Part shown: positions 51,125 to 61,011 of the stretch, piece by piece
Layout: every line of letters starts with the position of its first letter
Numbering within the stretch: position 1 is the first letter of the stretch
Position numbers and translations under genes: made by a program
Assembly (NCBI RefSeq): GCF_032337115.1
Contig: NZ_JAVXZY010000003.1
Coordinates: 428,705 to 492,704, forward strand
DNA: 64,000 nt
Direction: 5' to 3'
DNA from: Roseateles_C aquae
GTDB taxonomy: Bacteria > Pseudomonadota > Gammaproteobacteria > Burkholderiales > Burkholderiaceae_C
Notes under the pieces: generated by a model
Database searches by the model: none
The model's input: only the letters and a program-made list of their open reading frames with translations
Told to the model about the DNA's origin: nothing

Positions 51125-53893
51125 TCAGGCGGCAGGCGCCTGCAGCGGCAGCAGCAGCAGGAATTCGCTGCCCTGGCCGGGTGCGCTGCGCAGGCTCAAA
51201 TCTCCGCCCAGCACGCCATGGACCAGATTGCGTGCCACGGCCAGGCCCAGGCCGTTGCCTCCCTGGCCAAAGCGGCTGGTGAAGAAGGGCTCGAAGACGC
51301 GTGTTTGCATGGCATCGTCGATGCCGCGACCGTTGTCGCGCACGCTCAGTTGCAACTGCTCGCCCTCAATGCGGGCCTCGATGCGCACGCCGGACTGTTC
51401 AGGGGCCTGTTCACCAAAGGCATGGACCAGCGCGTTGTCCAGCAGGATGCTCAGCACCTGAACCAAGGCCGTCGGGTGGCTGTCGATCTCCAGCCCACTG
51501 GGCAGCAGGCACTGCAGCTCGATGCCGCTGCGGTCGTAGCGGGCCTGCTGGGCCGCCAGGCCAGCGCGGCAGACCTCGTCGAGGCGGAAGCGCTCGCGCG
51601 GGTGGGTTTCGCGGCTGACGGCCAGTTCCTTGAAGCTGCGCACCAGCGTGCTGGCATTGCGCATGCTGCTGAGGATGACGGCCAGGCCATCGTCGCTCTG
51701 GTCGAGGAAGCGGCTCAAGCTGCTGCGGCGCAGTTGCTGGCCGTTGATCTCGCGACGCAGGCTGGTGATGCCATCCTGCAGCGTCGAGGCGGCCAGCAGG
51801 CTGTTGCCCACCGGCGTGTTCAGCTCATGGGCCACGCCGGCGACCAGGCTGCCCAGGGCCGCCAGCTTCTGCTGCTCGGCCAATCGGTGCTGCATCTGGG
51901 CCATGCCGGCATAGGCCTGGGCGTTGTCCAGCGCCACGGCCAGATAGGCACTGAGGCTGCGGAAGATGGCCAGCTCGCGCTCGCCAAAGGCCTGGCGCTG
52001 GCGCGACTGCAGGCTCATCGCGCCGATGATGCGTTCGCCCAGCTGCAGCGGCGCGAACATCAGGCTGCACATGATGCTGGCGCCGGGGATCTGGCTGCGC
52101 GAGGGAATGACGCCATCGCTGTCGATCTGCAGCAGCTGGCGTTCGCGCACGCAGGCCGCGGCAAAGGAGTTCGGATCGTCCAGCGGGATGCGGCGAGCCA
52201 GCAGCGCACGGCCATCCTCGGCCGCGTGAAGCGGCTCAAGGCGCTGCGCCTCGGCATTGAGGCGGTAGACGGTGAAGGCATTGACCGGCAGCAGGCTGCG
52301 CAGATGCCGTGACAGCCGCTCGAACAGATGCTCGTGCAGCAGCGTGGCGGTGATCTCCTGGCCGATGCGGCTGATGGCCTGCAGCGTTTCCTGGCTGCGA
52401 TCCAGCAGCGCGATGCGCTCGGCATTGGAGCGTGCCAGCTGCCGCAGGTGTTCGTTTTCCTGGCTCAGCCGCTGGCTCTCCAGATGAGCCTGCATCGCCA
52501 GCGCGCGTTGCTGCGCTTCGTCGCTGGCCTGCTGGGCCGCGACCTCGCGGGCTCGGCGCTCGGCGGCAAAGGCTTCGGCATGGCGCCCCTGGGCGGCATA
52601 GGCATCGGCCATGGCCACCAGCAAATCGGCACCGAGCTTCAATCCCTGGCTGGCCTGACTCAGCCCTTCGGCCTGCTGCAATACCTGCAGTGCCGTGGCC
52701 GGCTCGCTGCGCTCGATCTGTGCCAGTGTCTTCAGGGCCATCAGCGCGCCGCTGGCATAGCCATGCCGGCGCGCCACATCGAGGGCGCGTTGCACGCTTT
52801 GGCGTGCCGCCACGTCGTCGCCCAAGGCCAGCTGTGCCTGTGCCAGTCCGTCCAGCGCCTCGGCCTCGAGATCGCTGTACTGCTGGCTCAGTGCACGATG
52901 CTGCAGGCGGTCAAACAGCTGGGCCGCCTCGGCCGCCTGGCCCTGCTGCAGCAGCACCCGGCCCAGGCGCTCCTCGGCCTGGCCGACGACCGGCAGACCC
53001 GGGTTGTCACGGGTGGCCAGCAGCACTTCCTCCAGCACCTCGCGCGCGGCGTCAAATCGACCCAGCAGGAACAGCGCCTGGCCCATCATGTAGCGGCAGT
53101 TGGCGATCTGCGCCGGCCAGCCGGTGTCGCGGGCCAGCGCGAGGCCGCGTTCGATCCATTCCAGCGCATGCCCGGGGTCCAGCAACTGGCCAAAGCAGAA
53201 GGCCGCCGAGCAGCAGCTCATGATCGCGCGTCGCAGCTGGCCGCTGGCCAGCGCGGCGTGGTGGCCGAGCACGAAGTGGTGGATGGCGCTGGCAAAGTCG
53301 CCCTGCTGGGTCTCTTGCATCGCCAGGTACTGGGCCATTGTGGCCTGCAGCGCCAGCGGGGCATCGGCGAGCCGCGGCGGCAACAAGCCTTCGGCCAGCT
53401 CGGCGGCACGGCGCTGGTCGCGGCTGACCCAGCTGCAGGCCCACATCAGCTGAAGATGGCCGCGCCGCCCCAGATCGCCGGCCTGCAGGGCGGCGGCGAT
53501 GGCGCGCGGCGCCAGGGCCTCGGCGAGGTCGTTTTCACCACGGTCGAAGGCCAGCATGATGCGCACCAGCAGCACGTCGGCCAGGCCGAGCGGGTCGTTC
53601 AGTGCCTGAAAGCGCTGTTCGGCGCGCGCGATCAGCGTGGCCGCATCGGCGTGGCGCTGCTCCAGCTGCGCCTGTTCCGCGAGTATCGTTTCGGCCCGCG
53701 CCTGCCAGGCCGGCTCGGCCGCGATGCCCTCGGCCGCGGCGTCAAGCAGGGCGCGACTCTGCGACACGTGGCTTTGCCGCCAGGCCCAGGCCAGCCGCAG
53801 CGCCTGCTCGGGATCGCCGGACCAGGCCTTGAGCGCCTCGGCCGGCGCCAGCCCGTCAACGTCTTCGTCTTGCGGAAACAACTCAACCCGCAT
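51125..53893 (-). CDS. Soluble TPR-GAF sensor histidine kinase
   Basis: A protein of 922 residues with no membrane helix. Residues about 20-480 are TPR-like helical repeats. A coiled coil (ALAMQAHLESQRLSQENEHLRQL) leads to a GAF domain (about 510-660). The kinase core has the phosphoacceptor His in LGSLVAGVAHELNTPVGNSLL, the N box LLDNALVHAFGEQ, G1 VRDNGRGIDD, the F box FEPFFTSRFGQGG and G2 NGLGLAVARNLV. The partner response regulator is not encoded nearby. ATG 53893 has GGGAAGG upstream. TPR repeats joined to GAF and HisKA suggest a cytoplasmic signal or a protein ligand. Confidence 0.92.
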   Translation of the reverse strand: MRVELFPQDEDVDGLAPAEALKAWSGDPEQALRLAWAWRQSHVSQSRALLDAAAEGIAAEPAWQARAETILAEQAQLEQRHADAATLIARAEQRFQALNDPLGLADVLLVRIMLAFDRGENDLAEALAPRAIAAALQAGDLGRRGHLQLMWACSWVSRDQRRAAELAEGLLPPRLADAPLALQATMAQYLAMQETQQGDFASAIHHFVLGHHAALASGQLRRAIMSCCSAAFCFGQLLDPGHALEWIERGLALARDTGWPAQIANCRYMMGQALFLLGRFDAAREVLEEVLLATRDNPGLPVVGQAEERLGRVLLQQGQAAEAAQLFDRLQHRALSQQYSDLEAEALDGLAQAQLALGDDVAARQSVQRALDVARRHGYASGALMALKTLAQIERSEPATALQVLQQAEGLSQASQGLKLGADLLVAMADAYAAQGRHAEAFAAERRAREVAAQQASDEAQQRALAMQAHLESQRLSQENEHLRQLARSNAERIALLDRSQETLQAISRIGQEITATLLHEHLFERLSRHLRSLLPVNAFTVYRLNAEAQRLEPLHAAEDGRALLARRIPLDDPNSFAAACVRERQLLQIDSDGVIPSRSQIPGASIMCSLMFAPLQLGERIIGAMSLQSRQRQAFGERELAIFRSLSAYLAVALDNAQAYAGMAQMQHRLAEQQKLAALGSLVAGVAHELNTPVGNSLLAASTLQDGITSLRREINGQQLRRSSLSRFLDQSDDGLAVILSSMRNASTLVRSFKELAVSRETHPRERFRLDEVCRAGLAAQQARYDRSGIELQCLLPSGLEIDSHPTALVQVLSILLDNALVHAFGEQAPEQSGVRIEARIEGEQLQLSVRDNGRGIDDAMQTRVFEPFFTSRFGQGGNGLGLAVARNLVHGVLGGDLSLRSAPGQGSEFLLLLPLQAPAA

Positions 53894-53979
53894 CGCACCT
53901 TCCCGGCCTACTGCTGCCTGATCTGCAGCGATGGTCGGCCCTGGGCGCAGCTTTGGCAACCCGTCAAACCCGGGGGGAG

Positions 53980-56900
53980 TTACAGCTCTGCCACACCCTT
54001 CACCCGCTGCGGCATCGCCACGACCTGGGCCACGGGCTCGGTGGCGCGGCCGTGGAAGCGGTCCAGCAGGTCTTTCCACTGCGCGCGCACCGTCACCACA
54101 TTGGCCAGCTTGACGTGGCCGTAGCCGCGTATCGTCTCCGGTAGGCGGGCCAGCTTGACGGCGAGCTCCAGTTTGTCGGCGCTCAGATGGGCCAGCAGCT
54201 CATCGATCAAGGCCTCGTAGTCGCTGATCAGCTGGCGTTCCATGCGGCGTTCCTCGGTCTTGCCGAAGATGTCCAGCATGCCTCCGCGCAGGCCCTTGAA
54301 GCGGGCCAGCAGCTTGAAGGCCTGGAAGGTCCAGCTGCCCAGTTCGATCTTCTTGGCCTTGCCGTCGGCGCCGGGCTTGGACAGCAGCGGTGGCGCCATA
54401 TGGAAGCTCAGGCGCTCCCAGTTCTCGAACTGCGCCTTCATCGCGGCTTCGAACTTGCCATCGGTGTAGAGGCGGGCGACCTCGTACTCGTCCTTGTAGG
54501 CCAGCAGCTTGGCGTAGTAGCGGGCCACGGCCTTGGTCAGGCGCTCGGCCTTGCCGGCCTCGCCAAGGCCCGCCTCGGCCTGGCGCGCGCGCTCGACCAG
54601 GCGGCGGTAGCGCTGGGCATAGGCGGCATCCTGGTAGTCGGTCAGGAAGGCGCTGCGGCGAGCGATCAGGCCGTCTTCGCCATCGAGCTTGTCGAAGTTC
54701 AGCACTTGCACCACGCCCTGCGGCGCACCGGCCAGGCGGCGCAAGGCCTCGGGCGCGGCGATGGCCAGGCGGCCCAGCGCGAAGGCGGTCTTGTTGCCTT
54801 CGATGGCCACGCCATTGAGCTCGATGGCGCGCATCAGCGCGGTCTCGCTCAAGGGGATCAGGCCGCGTTGCCAGCAGGCGCCGAGCATGATGATGTTGCT
54901 GGGCATGGTGTCGCCCATCAGCTGCTGGGCGATGGCCTGGGCATCGACGGTATCGAGCAAGCCGGTATCGCCGCCGACCGCATGGCGCATCTTGGCCAGC
55001 AGCGAGTCGCCTTGCAGATTGGCGTCGGGGTTGCGCACAAAGGCGGCGGTGGGCAGCTCGTGGGTGTTGGCCAGGATCACGGTGCGGCCCGGCTTGACGG
55101 TGCCCAGCGCATCGGGGCTGGCGCCGACGACCATATCGCAGGCCAGCAGCACATCGGCCTGCTGGGTGTCGATGCGGACCTGGTTGAGCAGATCCTGCGT
55201 TGGCGCCACGCGAACGAAGGACAGCACCGAGCCGCCCTTTTGCGCGAAGCCCATGAAGTCCAGCACCGAGGCCTGCTTGCCTTCCAGATGCGCGGCCATG
55301 GAGACCAGTGCGCCCACGGTGACGACGCCGGTGCCGCCCACGCCGGTGACCAGCAGATCGAAGGGGCCGGTCCATTGCCAGGCGGCCGGCGCACCGATGG
55401 CGGCCAGTTCGCGGGCCAGGTCTTCGGCGCTGTAGCTGGCGCCGGCCCGCTTCTTCAGCACCGGCTCATGGACGGAGACAAAGCTCGGGCAGAAGCCGTT
55501 GACGCAGGAGAAATCCTTGTTGCAGCTGCTCTGCTCGATGGCGCGCTTACGGCCCCAGTCGGTTTCCACCGGCACCACCGACAGGCAGTTGCTGGCCTGG
55601 CCGCAATCGCCGCAGCCCTCGCAGACGGCTTCGTTGATGAAGATGCGCTTCGGCGGGTCCGGGAATTCCTTCTTCTTGCGCCGGCGGCGCTTCTCGGCGG
55701 CGCAGGTCTGGTCGTAGATCAGCACCGTCACGCCTTCGATTTCGCGCAGCTCGCGCTGCACCTTGTCGAGCTCGCTGCGGTCGTGGAAGCTGGTGCCGGC
55801 CGGGAACAGGCCCTCGTGGCCCTTGTACTTGCCGATCTCGTCGCTGACCACGACCAGGCGCTTGACGCCCTCGGCCTCGACCTGGCGCGCGATCTGCGGC
55901 ACGCTGGTCTGGCCGTCGACCGGCTGACCGCCGGTCATGGCCACCGCGTCGTTGTAGAGGATCTTGTAGGTGATGTTGGTCTTGGCGGCGATGGCCTGGC
56001 GGATGGCCAGGTAACCGGAGTGGTAGTAGGTGCCGTCGCCGAGGTTCTGGAACACATGCTTCTCAGTGGTGAAGCGGCTGTGCGCAGCCCAGTCCACGCC
56101 CTCGGCGCCCATCTGGATCAGCCCCGAGGTGCCGCGCTCCATCCAGCTGGCCATGAAGTGGCAGCCGATGCCGGCCAGCGCGCGCGAGCCCTCGGGCAGC
56201 TTGGTGCTGGTGTTGTGCGGGCAGCCCGAGCAGAAATAGGGCTGGCGGCGCACGCCATCGGCGGCGTTGGACAGCAGGCAGGGGGTGAGGAAGTCCACCA
56301 CCAGATGGCGGCGGTCCAGCGCCGGGTTCAGCCGGGCCAGCCAGTCGGCCACGGTGTTCATGATGCGCGAGGGGCGCAGCTCGCCGAGTGCGGAGAGCAC
56401 CGGCGCGCCCTGCTCATCGCTCTTGCCGATCACATGGGGGCGCTGTGCATCGGGCAGGTGATAGAGCAGCTCCTTGATCTGGCGCTCGACGACCGGGGCC
56501 TTTTCCTCGATCACCAGCATATCGGTCAGGCCCTGGGCGAACTCCATCATCCGCGTCGATTCCAGCGGATAGACCAGGCCGACCTTGTAGACGCGCACGC
56601 CGGCTGCGGCCAGCGCGTTCGGGTCCAGGTCCAGGCGGCGCAGCACTTCCATGAAGTCGTAATGCGCCTTGCCGACGGTGACGATGCCCAGCGTGGCGCG
56701 CGGGCTGACGACGATGTGCTTGTCGATCGAGTTCAGCTTGGCGAAGGCGCGCACCGCGTCGAGCTTGTGGGCCAGCCGGGTTTCCAGCTCCAGCGAGGGC
56801 AGGTCGACCGAGCGGATGTGCAGATTGGTGGGCGGCACGTGGTCAACTGGCAGCTCGAAGTCCAGCGGCACGCTGTCCAGGTCCACCGTCATGCCGGATT

Positions 56901-57558
56901 CGACGACCTCGGAGATCGCCTTGAAACCGACCCAGGTGCCCGAGAAGCGCGACAGCGCCCAGCCATAGAGGCCGAACTCCAGGTACTCGGCCACATTGGC
57001 CGGGTGCACGATGGGCATGCTCCAGGCCTGCAGCGCCAGATCGCTCTGGTGCGGTGTCGAGGACGAAACGCAGCCGTGGTCGTCGCCACAGACAACCAGC
57101 ACGCCGCCCTGCGTTGACGTCCCGTAGACATTGCCGTGCTTCAGCGCGTCGCCGGAGCGGTCCACACCCGGGCCCTTGCCGTACCACATGGCGAACACGC
57201 CATCGACGACTCTCTTGGGGTCCAGCGCCACCCGTTGCACGCCGAGGCAGGCGGTGGCGGCCAGGTCTTCATTGATGGCGGGCAGGAAGTTGATCTGCGC
57301 CGCGTCGAGGAATTTCTTCGCCTTCCAGAGCTGCTGGTCGACCATGCCCAGCGGCGAACCGCGGTAGCCGGACACAAAGCCGGCCGTCTTCAGCCCGTTG
57401 CGCTCGTCCAGCCGCTTTTGCGCCAGCAGCAGGCGGATCAGCGCCTGGGTGCCGGTCAGGAAGACCGCGCCGCTGTCGGCGGCCAGATTGTCCGAGAGCT
57501 TGTAGTTGCGCAGCGCGGGCACGGCGGGCGAGGGTGTCAGGGCGTGGGCGTCGGACAT
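53980..57558 (-). CDS. Indolepyruvate ferredoxin oxidoreductase, fused alpha/beta type
   Basis: A protein of 1,192 residues, the long fused form common in Betaproteobacteria. The N-terminal two thirds are the TPP-binding IorA-like part (SGYRGSPLGMVDQQLWKAKKF, AEGVDWAAHSRF, ILYNDAVAMTGGQPVDGQ). A ferredoxin-like Cys cluster CEGCGDCGQASNC lies near residue 640, with further Cys in SSCNKDFSCVNGFC. The gamma-type domain follows (LLVTGVGGTGVVTVGALVSM, MGFAQKGGSVLSFVR). It should oxidatively decarboxylate aryl-pyruvates or branched 2-oxo acids to acyl-CoA. ATG 57558 has GGAG upstream. An Lrp-family gene is divergent, 149 bases away, the usual arrangement for its regulator. Confidence 0.95.
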   Translation of the reverse strand: MSDAHALTPSPAVPALRNYKLSDNLAADSGAVFLTGTQALIRLLLAQKRLDERNGLKTAGFVSGYRGSPLGMVDQQLWKAKKFLDAAQINFLPAINEDLAATACLGVQRVALDPKRVVDGVFAMWYGKGPGVDRSGDALKHGNVYGTSTQGGVLVVCGDDHGCVSSSTPHQSDLALQAWSMPIVHPANVAEYLEFGLYGWALSRFSGTWVGFKAISEVVESGMTVDLDSVPLDFELPVDHVPPTNLHIRSVDLPSLELETRLAHKLDAVRAFAKLNSIDKHIVVSPRATLGIVTVGKAHYDFMEVLRRLDLDPNALAAAGVRVYKVGLVYPLESTRMMEFAQGLTDMLVIEEKAPVVERQIKELLYHLPDAQRPHVIGKSDEQGAPVLSALGELRPSRIMNTVADWLARLNPALDRRHLVVDFLTPCLLSNAADGVRRQPYFCSGCPHNTSTKLPEGSRALAGIGCHFMASWMERGTSGLIQMGAEGVDWAAHSRFTTEKHVFQNLGDGTYYHSGYLAIRQAIAAKTNITYKILYNDAVAMTGGQPVDGQTSVPQIARQVEAEGVKRLVVVSDEIGKYKGHEGLFPAGTSFHDRSELDKVQRELREIEGVTVLIYDQTCAAEKRRRRKKKEFPDPPKRIFINEAVCEGCGDCGQASNCLSVVPVETDWGRKRAIEQSSCNKDFSCVNGFCPSFVSVHEPVLKKRAGASYSAEDLARELAAIGAPAAWQWTGPFDLLVTGVGGTGVVTVGALVSMAAHLEGKQASVLDFMGFAQKGGSVLSFVRVAPTQDLLNQVRIDTQQADVLLACDMVVGASPDALGTVKPGRTVILANTHELPTAAFVRNPDANLQGDSLLAKMRHAVGGDTGLLDTVDAQAIAQQLMGDTMPSNIIMLGACWQRGLIPLSETALMRAIELNGVAIEGNKTAFALGRLAIAAPEALRRLAGAPQGVVQVLNFDKLDGEDGLIARRSAFLTDYQDAAYAQRYRRLVERARQAEAGLGEAGKAERLTKAVARYYAKLLAYKDEYEVARLYTDGKFEAAMKAQFENWERLSFHMAPPLLSKPGADGKAKKIELGSWTFQAFKLLARFKGLRGGMLDIFGKTEERRMERQLISDYEALIDELLAHLSADKLELAVKLARLPETIRGYGHVKLANVVTVRAQWKDLLDRFHGRATEPVAQVVAMPQRVKGVAEL

Positions 57559-57707
57559 GGGCAACTCCAGAGGGAACTCTTGGCCGGCGGCCAAATGACG
57601 GGTTCTGCGGTGAGCGCAAGATTTTTCGTCAGCCAGCGCGGAGTTTCTTACTTGAATCACCGCTGTCAAGCGGATCAATGGGAAAATTCATCTCAAAGAG
57701 GCTTGAT

Positions 57708-58178
57708 ATGGAAAATGAACGTTTCGATCGTGCGACCCGGCTGATTCTGGAGGCGCTGCAGGCCGATGCACGGCTGTCCACCCAGGCGCTGGCCGAGCGG
57801 GTCGGGCTGTCGGCCACGCCGGTCTGGCGGCGCGTCAAGGAGTTGGAAGACAGCGGCGTGATCCGCCGCCAGGTGGTGCTGGTCGACCGTGAGAAGCTCG
57901 GCCTGTCGATCTGCGTGCTGGCCAATGTCAGCCTGGTGCGGCACAGCGAGGGCGCGGTCGAGCAGTTCGAGCAGCTGGTGCTGTCCAGCCGCGAAATCAT
58001 CGAATGCCACGGCATCACCGGCGAGGCCGACTATGTGATCAAGATCGTTGTGCCGGACATGAAGGCCTACGACCAGTTCCTGCAGAGCAAGATCTTCAAG
58101 GTGCCCGGCGTGGCCAGCGTGCGCAGCAATGTGGTGCTGCGCGAGGTTAAGTACGAGACGGCGCTGCCGGTGGACTGA
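57708..58178 (+). CDS. Lrp/AsnC-family transcriptional regulator
   Basis: A protein of 156 residues: an N-terminal helix-turn-helix (ILEALQADARLSTQALAERVGLSATPVWRRVKELEDSGVI) and a C-terminal RAM ligand-binding domain (VVPDMKAYDQFLQSKIFKVPGVASVRSNVVL). The ligand is probably an amino acid or keto acid. It is divergent from the indolepyruvate oxidoreductase gene and should regulate it (inference from position). ATG 57708 has AGAGG upstream; longer starts would run through the intergenic promoter. Confidence 0.94.
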   Translation: MENERFDRATRLILEALQADARLSTQALAERVGLSATPVWRRVKELEDSGVIRRQVVLVDREKLGLSICVLANVSLVRHSEGAVEQFEQLVLSSREIIECHGITGEADYVIKIVVPDMKAYDQFLQSKIFKVPGVASVRSNVVLREVKYETALPVD

Positions 58179-58211
58179 GCCGGTCGCGCCGTGATTCAGC
58201 ACTGGCGAATT

Positions 58212-58523
58212 TCAGAACTCGTCAGGGCACTCGTAGTGGCCCATGAAGTCGAGCCGCTCGATCGCCTGCATATAGGGCAGGAAGCGCGGGTCGCCCTGTT
58301 CGAAGGCCTGCTGAGCGGCCTTGGCATGGGTGAGGCTGTCCCAGCGCACCAGGTCGGCGAATTGATCGCTGCCCGGATGGGCCTGCAGCGCGTGATAGCT
58401 GAGCACGCCGGGAAAATCCTTCAGCGTCTGGCGCAGCGCATCGCGCAGCTGCGGCATACGCGTGATGCATGCGGGCTTGACGGTGAACAGGGCGACTTCC
58501 AGCACGGGCGTCGAGGTCATCAT
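58212..58523 (-). CDS. Antibiotic biosynthesis monooxygenase (ABM)-like small protein
   Basis: A protein of 103 residues of ferredoxin-like fold: VLEVALFTVKPACITRMPQLRDAL, a central GVLSYHALQAHPGSDQFADLVRWDSLTHAKAA, and a C-terminal strand. This pattern fits the dimeric ABM/heme-degrading-like family, in which many members have no assigned reaction. There are tandem ATGs at 58523 and 58520; AAGGAA upstream suits either. It lies 89 bases from the WYL regulator and converges with the Lrp gene. Confidence 0.72.
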   Translation of the reverse strand: MMTSTPVLEVALFTVKPACITRMPQLRDALRQTLKDFPGVLSYHALQAHPGSDQFADLVRWDSLTHAKAAQQAFEQGDPRFLPYMQAIERLDFMGHYECPDEF

Positions 58524-58612
58524 GGGTTTCCTTGTCGAGAAGGCCGCAGCGCGGACCATCCGCCCTGCACGGCTGTTGCGCAGTCTGGGCAGGGGCTGCT
58601 GACAACGGGGTG

Positions 58613-59341
58613 TCAGTGCGGCGCCCGGACCTTCGCTGACTCAGCCTGCGACTGTGCCCAGGCGTTCGCCTCGGCCTGGCGCTGGGCCAGGTACTGCTCC
58701 AACCCGGGCGCTGTGGCGCCGGGGATGGCCTCGCAGGGTTCGAGCGTTTCGATGCGGTCGAGCCTGAAGTCGCGGAACTGCTGGCGCAGGCCGCACCAGG
58801 CGCCCACCGTCCATTGCGGCCGCCAATAGAACAGGCCCAGCGGCAGCACGCGGCGGAAGCTGCGCCTGCCGTCCTCGCGGCGGTAACTGAGGCGCAGCCA
58901 CAGCCCGGCCTCGATCGCCTGCATCAGCTGATCCCAGCGCTGCTGCTGTGCGCAGGACAGCGGCGCGGCCATCGCGCGCAGCCGGGCGGGCTCGTGCGCC
59001 AAGGCGCCGGGCGATAACGCCGCTTCAAGCTTGGCTTGCAGCGAGGCGGCAGCCTCGCCGAGCTGACGGCCGGCCGACTGCCGCGCCAGCGCGACGGCGA
59101 ACTGCAAGGCCTGCAGCTCGGCGGCGCTGAGGCTCAGCGGCGGCAGTTCGAAGTGCTCATGCAGCGCGTAGCCGACGCCCGCCTCGCCATAGAGCGGGAT
59201 GCCGCTGAGCGACAGATCGTCGATGTAGCGATAGATGCTGCGCACCGACACGCCGAGCCGCTCCGCCAGCGTGGCGGCCGTGACCGGTTGATGGACGCGG
59301 ATCAGATTGACCAGCTGGAACAGCCGTTCGGCCTTGCGCAT
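58613..59341 (-). CDS. YafY-type WYL-domain transcriptional regulator
   Basis: A protein of 242 residues with an N-terminal helix-turn-helix of the DeoR/HTH_11 type (LFQLVNLIRVHQPVTAATLAERLGVSVRSIYRYIDDL) and a WYL domain (LWLRLSYRREDGRRSFRRVLPLGLFYWRPQWTVGAWCGLRQQFRDFRLDRI). WYL domains are thought to bind small or nucleic-acid ligands. ATG 59341 places the HTH at the N-terminus; the start lies 14 bases after the CadC-like gene, so they may be co-transcribed. The nearest likely target is the downstream ABM-like gene, by position only. Confidence 0.9.
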   Translation of the reverse strand: MRKAERLFQLVNLIRVHQPVTAATLAERLGVSVRSIYRYIDDLSLSGIPLYGEAGVGYALHEHFELPPLSLSAAELQALQFAVALARQSAGRQLGEAAASLQAKLEAALSPGALAHEPARLRAMAAPLSCAQQQRWDQLMQAIEAGLWLRLSYRREDGRRSFRRVLPLGLFYWRPQWTVGAWCGLRQQFRDFRLDRIETLEPCEAIPGATAPGLEQYLAQRQAEANAWAQSQAESAKVRAPH

Positions 59342-59355
59342 CAGCGTGCCCCCAC

Positions 59356-60327
59356 TCAGGGCGCGATGCCCGAGCCCAGCGTGCCGCCGACGGCCTGCTC
59401 GATCTGCTGCGCCACCTCGCCCTGCAGCTTCAGCAGCTCGGTGCGCGGGCGGTCGTAGGAAGCAGACCAGCGCACCTTGCCATCGCTGACCTGTACCAGC
59501 TGCACGCTGATGCGCAGCTGCTCGCCATTGCCACGGATGCTGCCTTCCAGCACCTGGCTCACGCCGAGCTCCTGGCCGATGCGGCTGGCCGGCCAGTCGC
59601 GGCCCTTGTAGGCAAACACCCGCGAGCGGGCCTGGACCTGCAACTCGCGATGGCGACCCAGCACGTCGATCAGCTGCTCGGTCATGCCATCGGCCAGCGG
59701 CTCGGCGTCCATCGCGTCGGTCAGATCGAGGAAGGGCAGCACGGCCAGTGTCCGAGCGGCCGGGGCGCTGCTGTGCTGCTGCCACAGGCCAAAGCCTGCG
59801 ACCACCGCCAGCAGCAGTGCCGGCAGCAGCAGGGAGAGGCGAAGGCGCAGGCGCTTCAGCGCCGCGGGCCGGGCGAGATCGGCGGAAAGCTCGGCGCTGC
59901 GCGCAGCGTCGGCCTGTTGCAGCGCTGCGTTGGCCGCGGCGGCGCTGAGGCCGCTGATCGTCGTGATGGGGAGCGTCTGCACCGGGGCGATCAGGCGGTA
60001 GCCGAGCCGCGGCACGGTGGCGATGTAGCGCGGCTGCTTGCTGTCGTCGCCCAAGGCGCGGCGCAGCGCGGTGATCGCCTGGTAGACCGAATCCTGGGTG
60101 ACGACGACGCCGGGCCAGACCTGCTCCAGCAGCTCGTCCATGCTGATGGTCTCGCCGGCCCGACCGGCCAGGTAAATCAAGAGGCGCAGCGGCCGGGCAT
60201 CGAGGCGCTGGGCCTCTTGCGTTTCCTGTGCGCTCGCGCCGCCATCCGTGACGCGGCTGAGCGCCCCGCTGCCGGGCTCCAGCCGCCAGTCACCGATTTG
60301 CAATGCTTGTTCAGGAAGACGATCCAT
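59356..60327 (-). CDS. CadC-like membrane-bound winged-helix regulator
   Basis: A protein of 323 residues. An N-terminal OmpR-type winged helix (about 8-115: LRLLIYLAGRAGETISMDELLEQVWPG, VYQAITALRRALGDD, IATVPRLGYRL) is followed by a single transmembrane helix (LLLPALLLAVVAGFGLW, about 170-187) and a periplasmic domain beginning TLAVLPFLDLTDAMDAEPLADGMTEQLIDVLGR, the pattern seen in TolB-N/adenylate-cyclase-associated regulators. It should sense something in the periplasm and bind DNA at the membrane. Its target is unknown; doxX lies upstream in the same direction. Confidence 0.88.
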   Translation of the reverse strand: MDRLPEQALQIGDWRLEPGSGALSRVTDGGASAQETQEAQRLDARPLRLLIYLAGRAGETISMDELLEQVWPGVVVTQDSVYQAITALRRALGDDSKQPRYIATVPRLGYRLIAPVQTLPITTISGLSAAAANAALQQADAARSAELSADLARPAALKRLRLRLSLLLPALLLAVVAGFGLWQQHSSAPAARTLAVLPFLDLTDAMDAEPLADGMTEQLIDVLGRHRELQVQARSRVFAYKGRDWPASRIGQELGVSQVLEGSIRGNGEQLRISVQLVQVSDGKVRWSASYDRPRTELLKLQGEVAQQIEQAVGGTLGSGIAP

Positions 60328-60372
60328 CGATACCCCGGGGCGGCGCCGCGAGCCTCGCGGCGCGGGGCGATT

Positions 60373-60804
60373 CTACGAGGCAGCTTGGCCCAGGCGCGGC
60401 CAGCTCAGGCGGCGCGGCGCATGCTGCCAGGCCATCAGCGCGAAGCAGATCACCATCAACGTTGGGTATTCGCAGCCATCCTCATGGCCGGACGAGAACC
60501 AGCCGTATTGCAGGTGATGCACGGGGATGCCGACCAGATAAATCGCCGAAAACATGCTGCTGAGCGGAAAGACGAATCTGCCCAAGGCCAGCGGCAGGGT
60601 GGCAAAGGCCTCGGCATAGGTGACGAAGTAGCCGAAGAAGGCGCCGAAGGGCACGCCATGCAGGGTGAGGTAGCGGCCGAAGCCGGGTGTGGAGCCGCCG
60701 GTCAGCCGGGTCCAGCCATGGATGGCGACCAGGATGGCGAGGGTGAGGCGCAGCAGCACCATGATGCGTTGCTGGCGCTCGGGATCGAAGGCATGTGTTT
60801 GCAT
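60373..60804 (-). CDS. DoxX family membrane protein
   Basis: A protein of 143 residues with four hydrophobic helices: MVLLRLTLAILVAIHGWTRL, FGAFFGYFVTYAEAFATLPL, FPLSSMFSAIYLVGIPVHH and the C-terminal YPTLMVICFALMAW. The layout fits the DoxX-like family of quinone-linked or redox-associated membrane proteins. It ends 45 bases before the CadC-like gene. The physiological role is not clear from the sequence. Confidence 0.78.
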   Translation of the reverse strand: MQTHAFDPERQQRIMVLLRLTLAILVAIHGWTRLTGGSTPGFGRYLTLHGVPFGAFFGYFVTYAEAFATLPLALGRFVFPLSSMFSAIYLVGIPVHHLQYGWFSSGHEDGCEYPTLMVICFALMAWQHAPRRLSWPRLGQAAS

Positions 60805-61011
60805 GTCGGCAAGCCGGTGGTGGAAAAGCCGGGATGCTGCCGAGGCATCGCCCGCTTGGCCTGAAGCCGCGCTGAAATCGGGCCTGAACGGGCTGAATCA
60901 GTCTGAAAGCCGCGCCAGAGCCCCGTGCGGCAGCGGGGTGTGGGCGTGTCTTTGGGCAGGGCTGCTGCAAGGGCCAGATACTGCGCCCTCTCTCAGCCTT
61001 GCTAGAAAGCC

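Noticed and set aside
54187..57117. 976-codon open frame on the plus strand
   Set aside because: It lies antisense to the indolepyruvate oxidoreductase gene; composition is Gln/His/Gly-rich with no family motif, as expected for a shadow frame in high-GC DNA.
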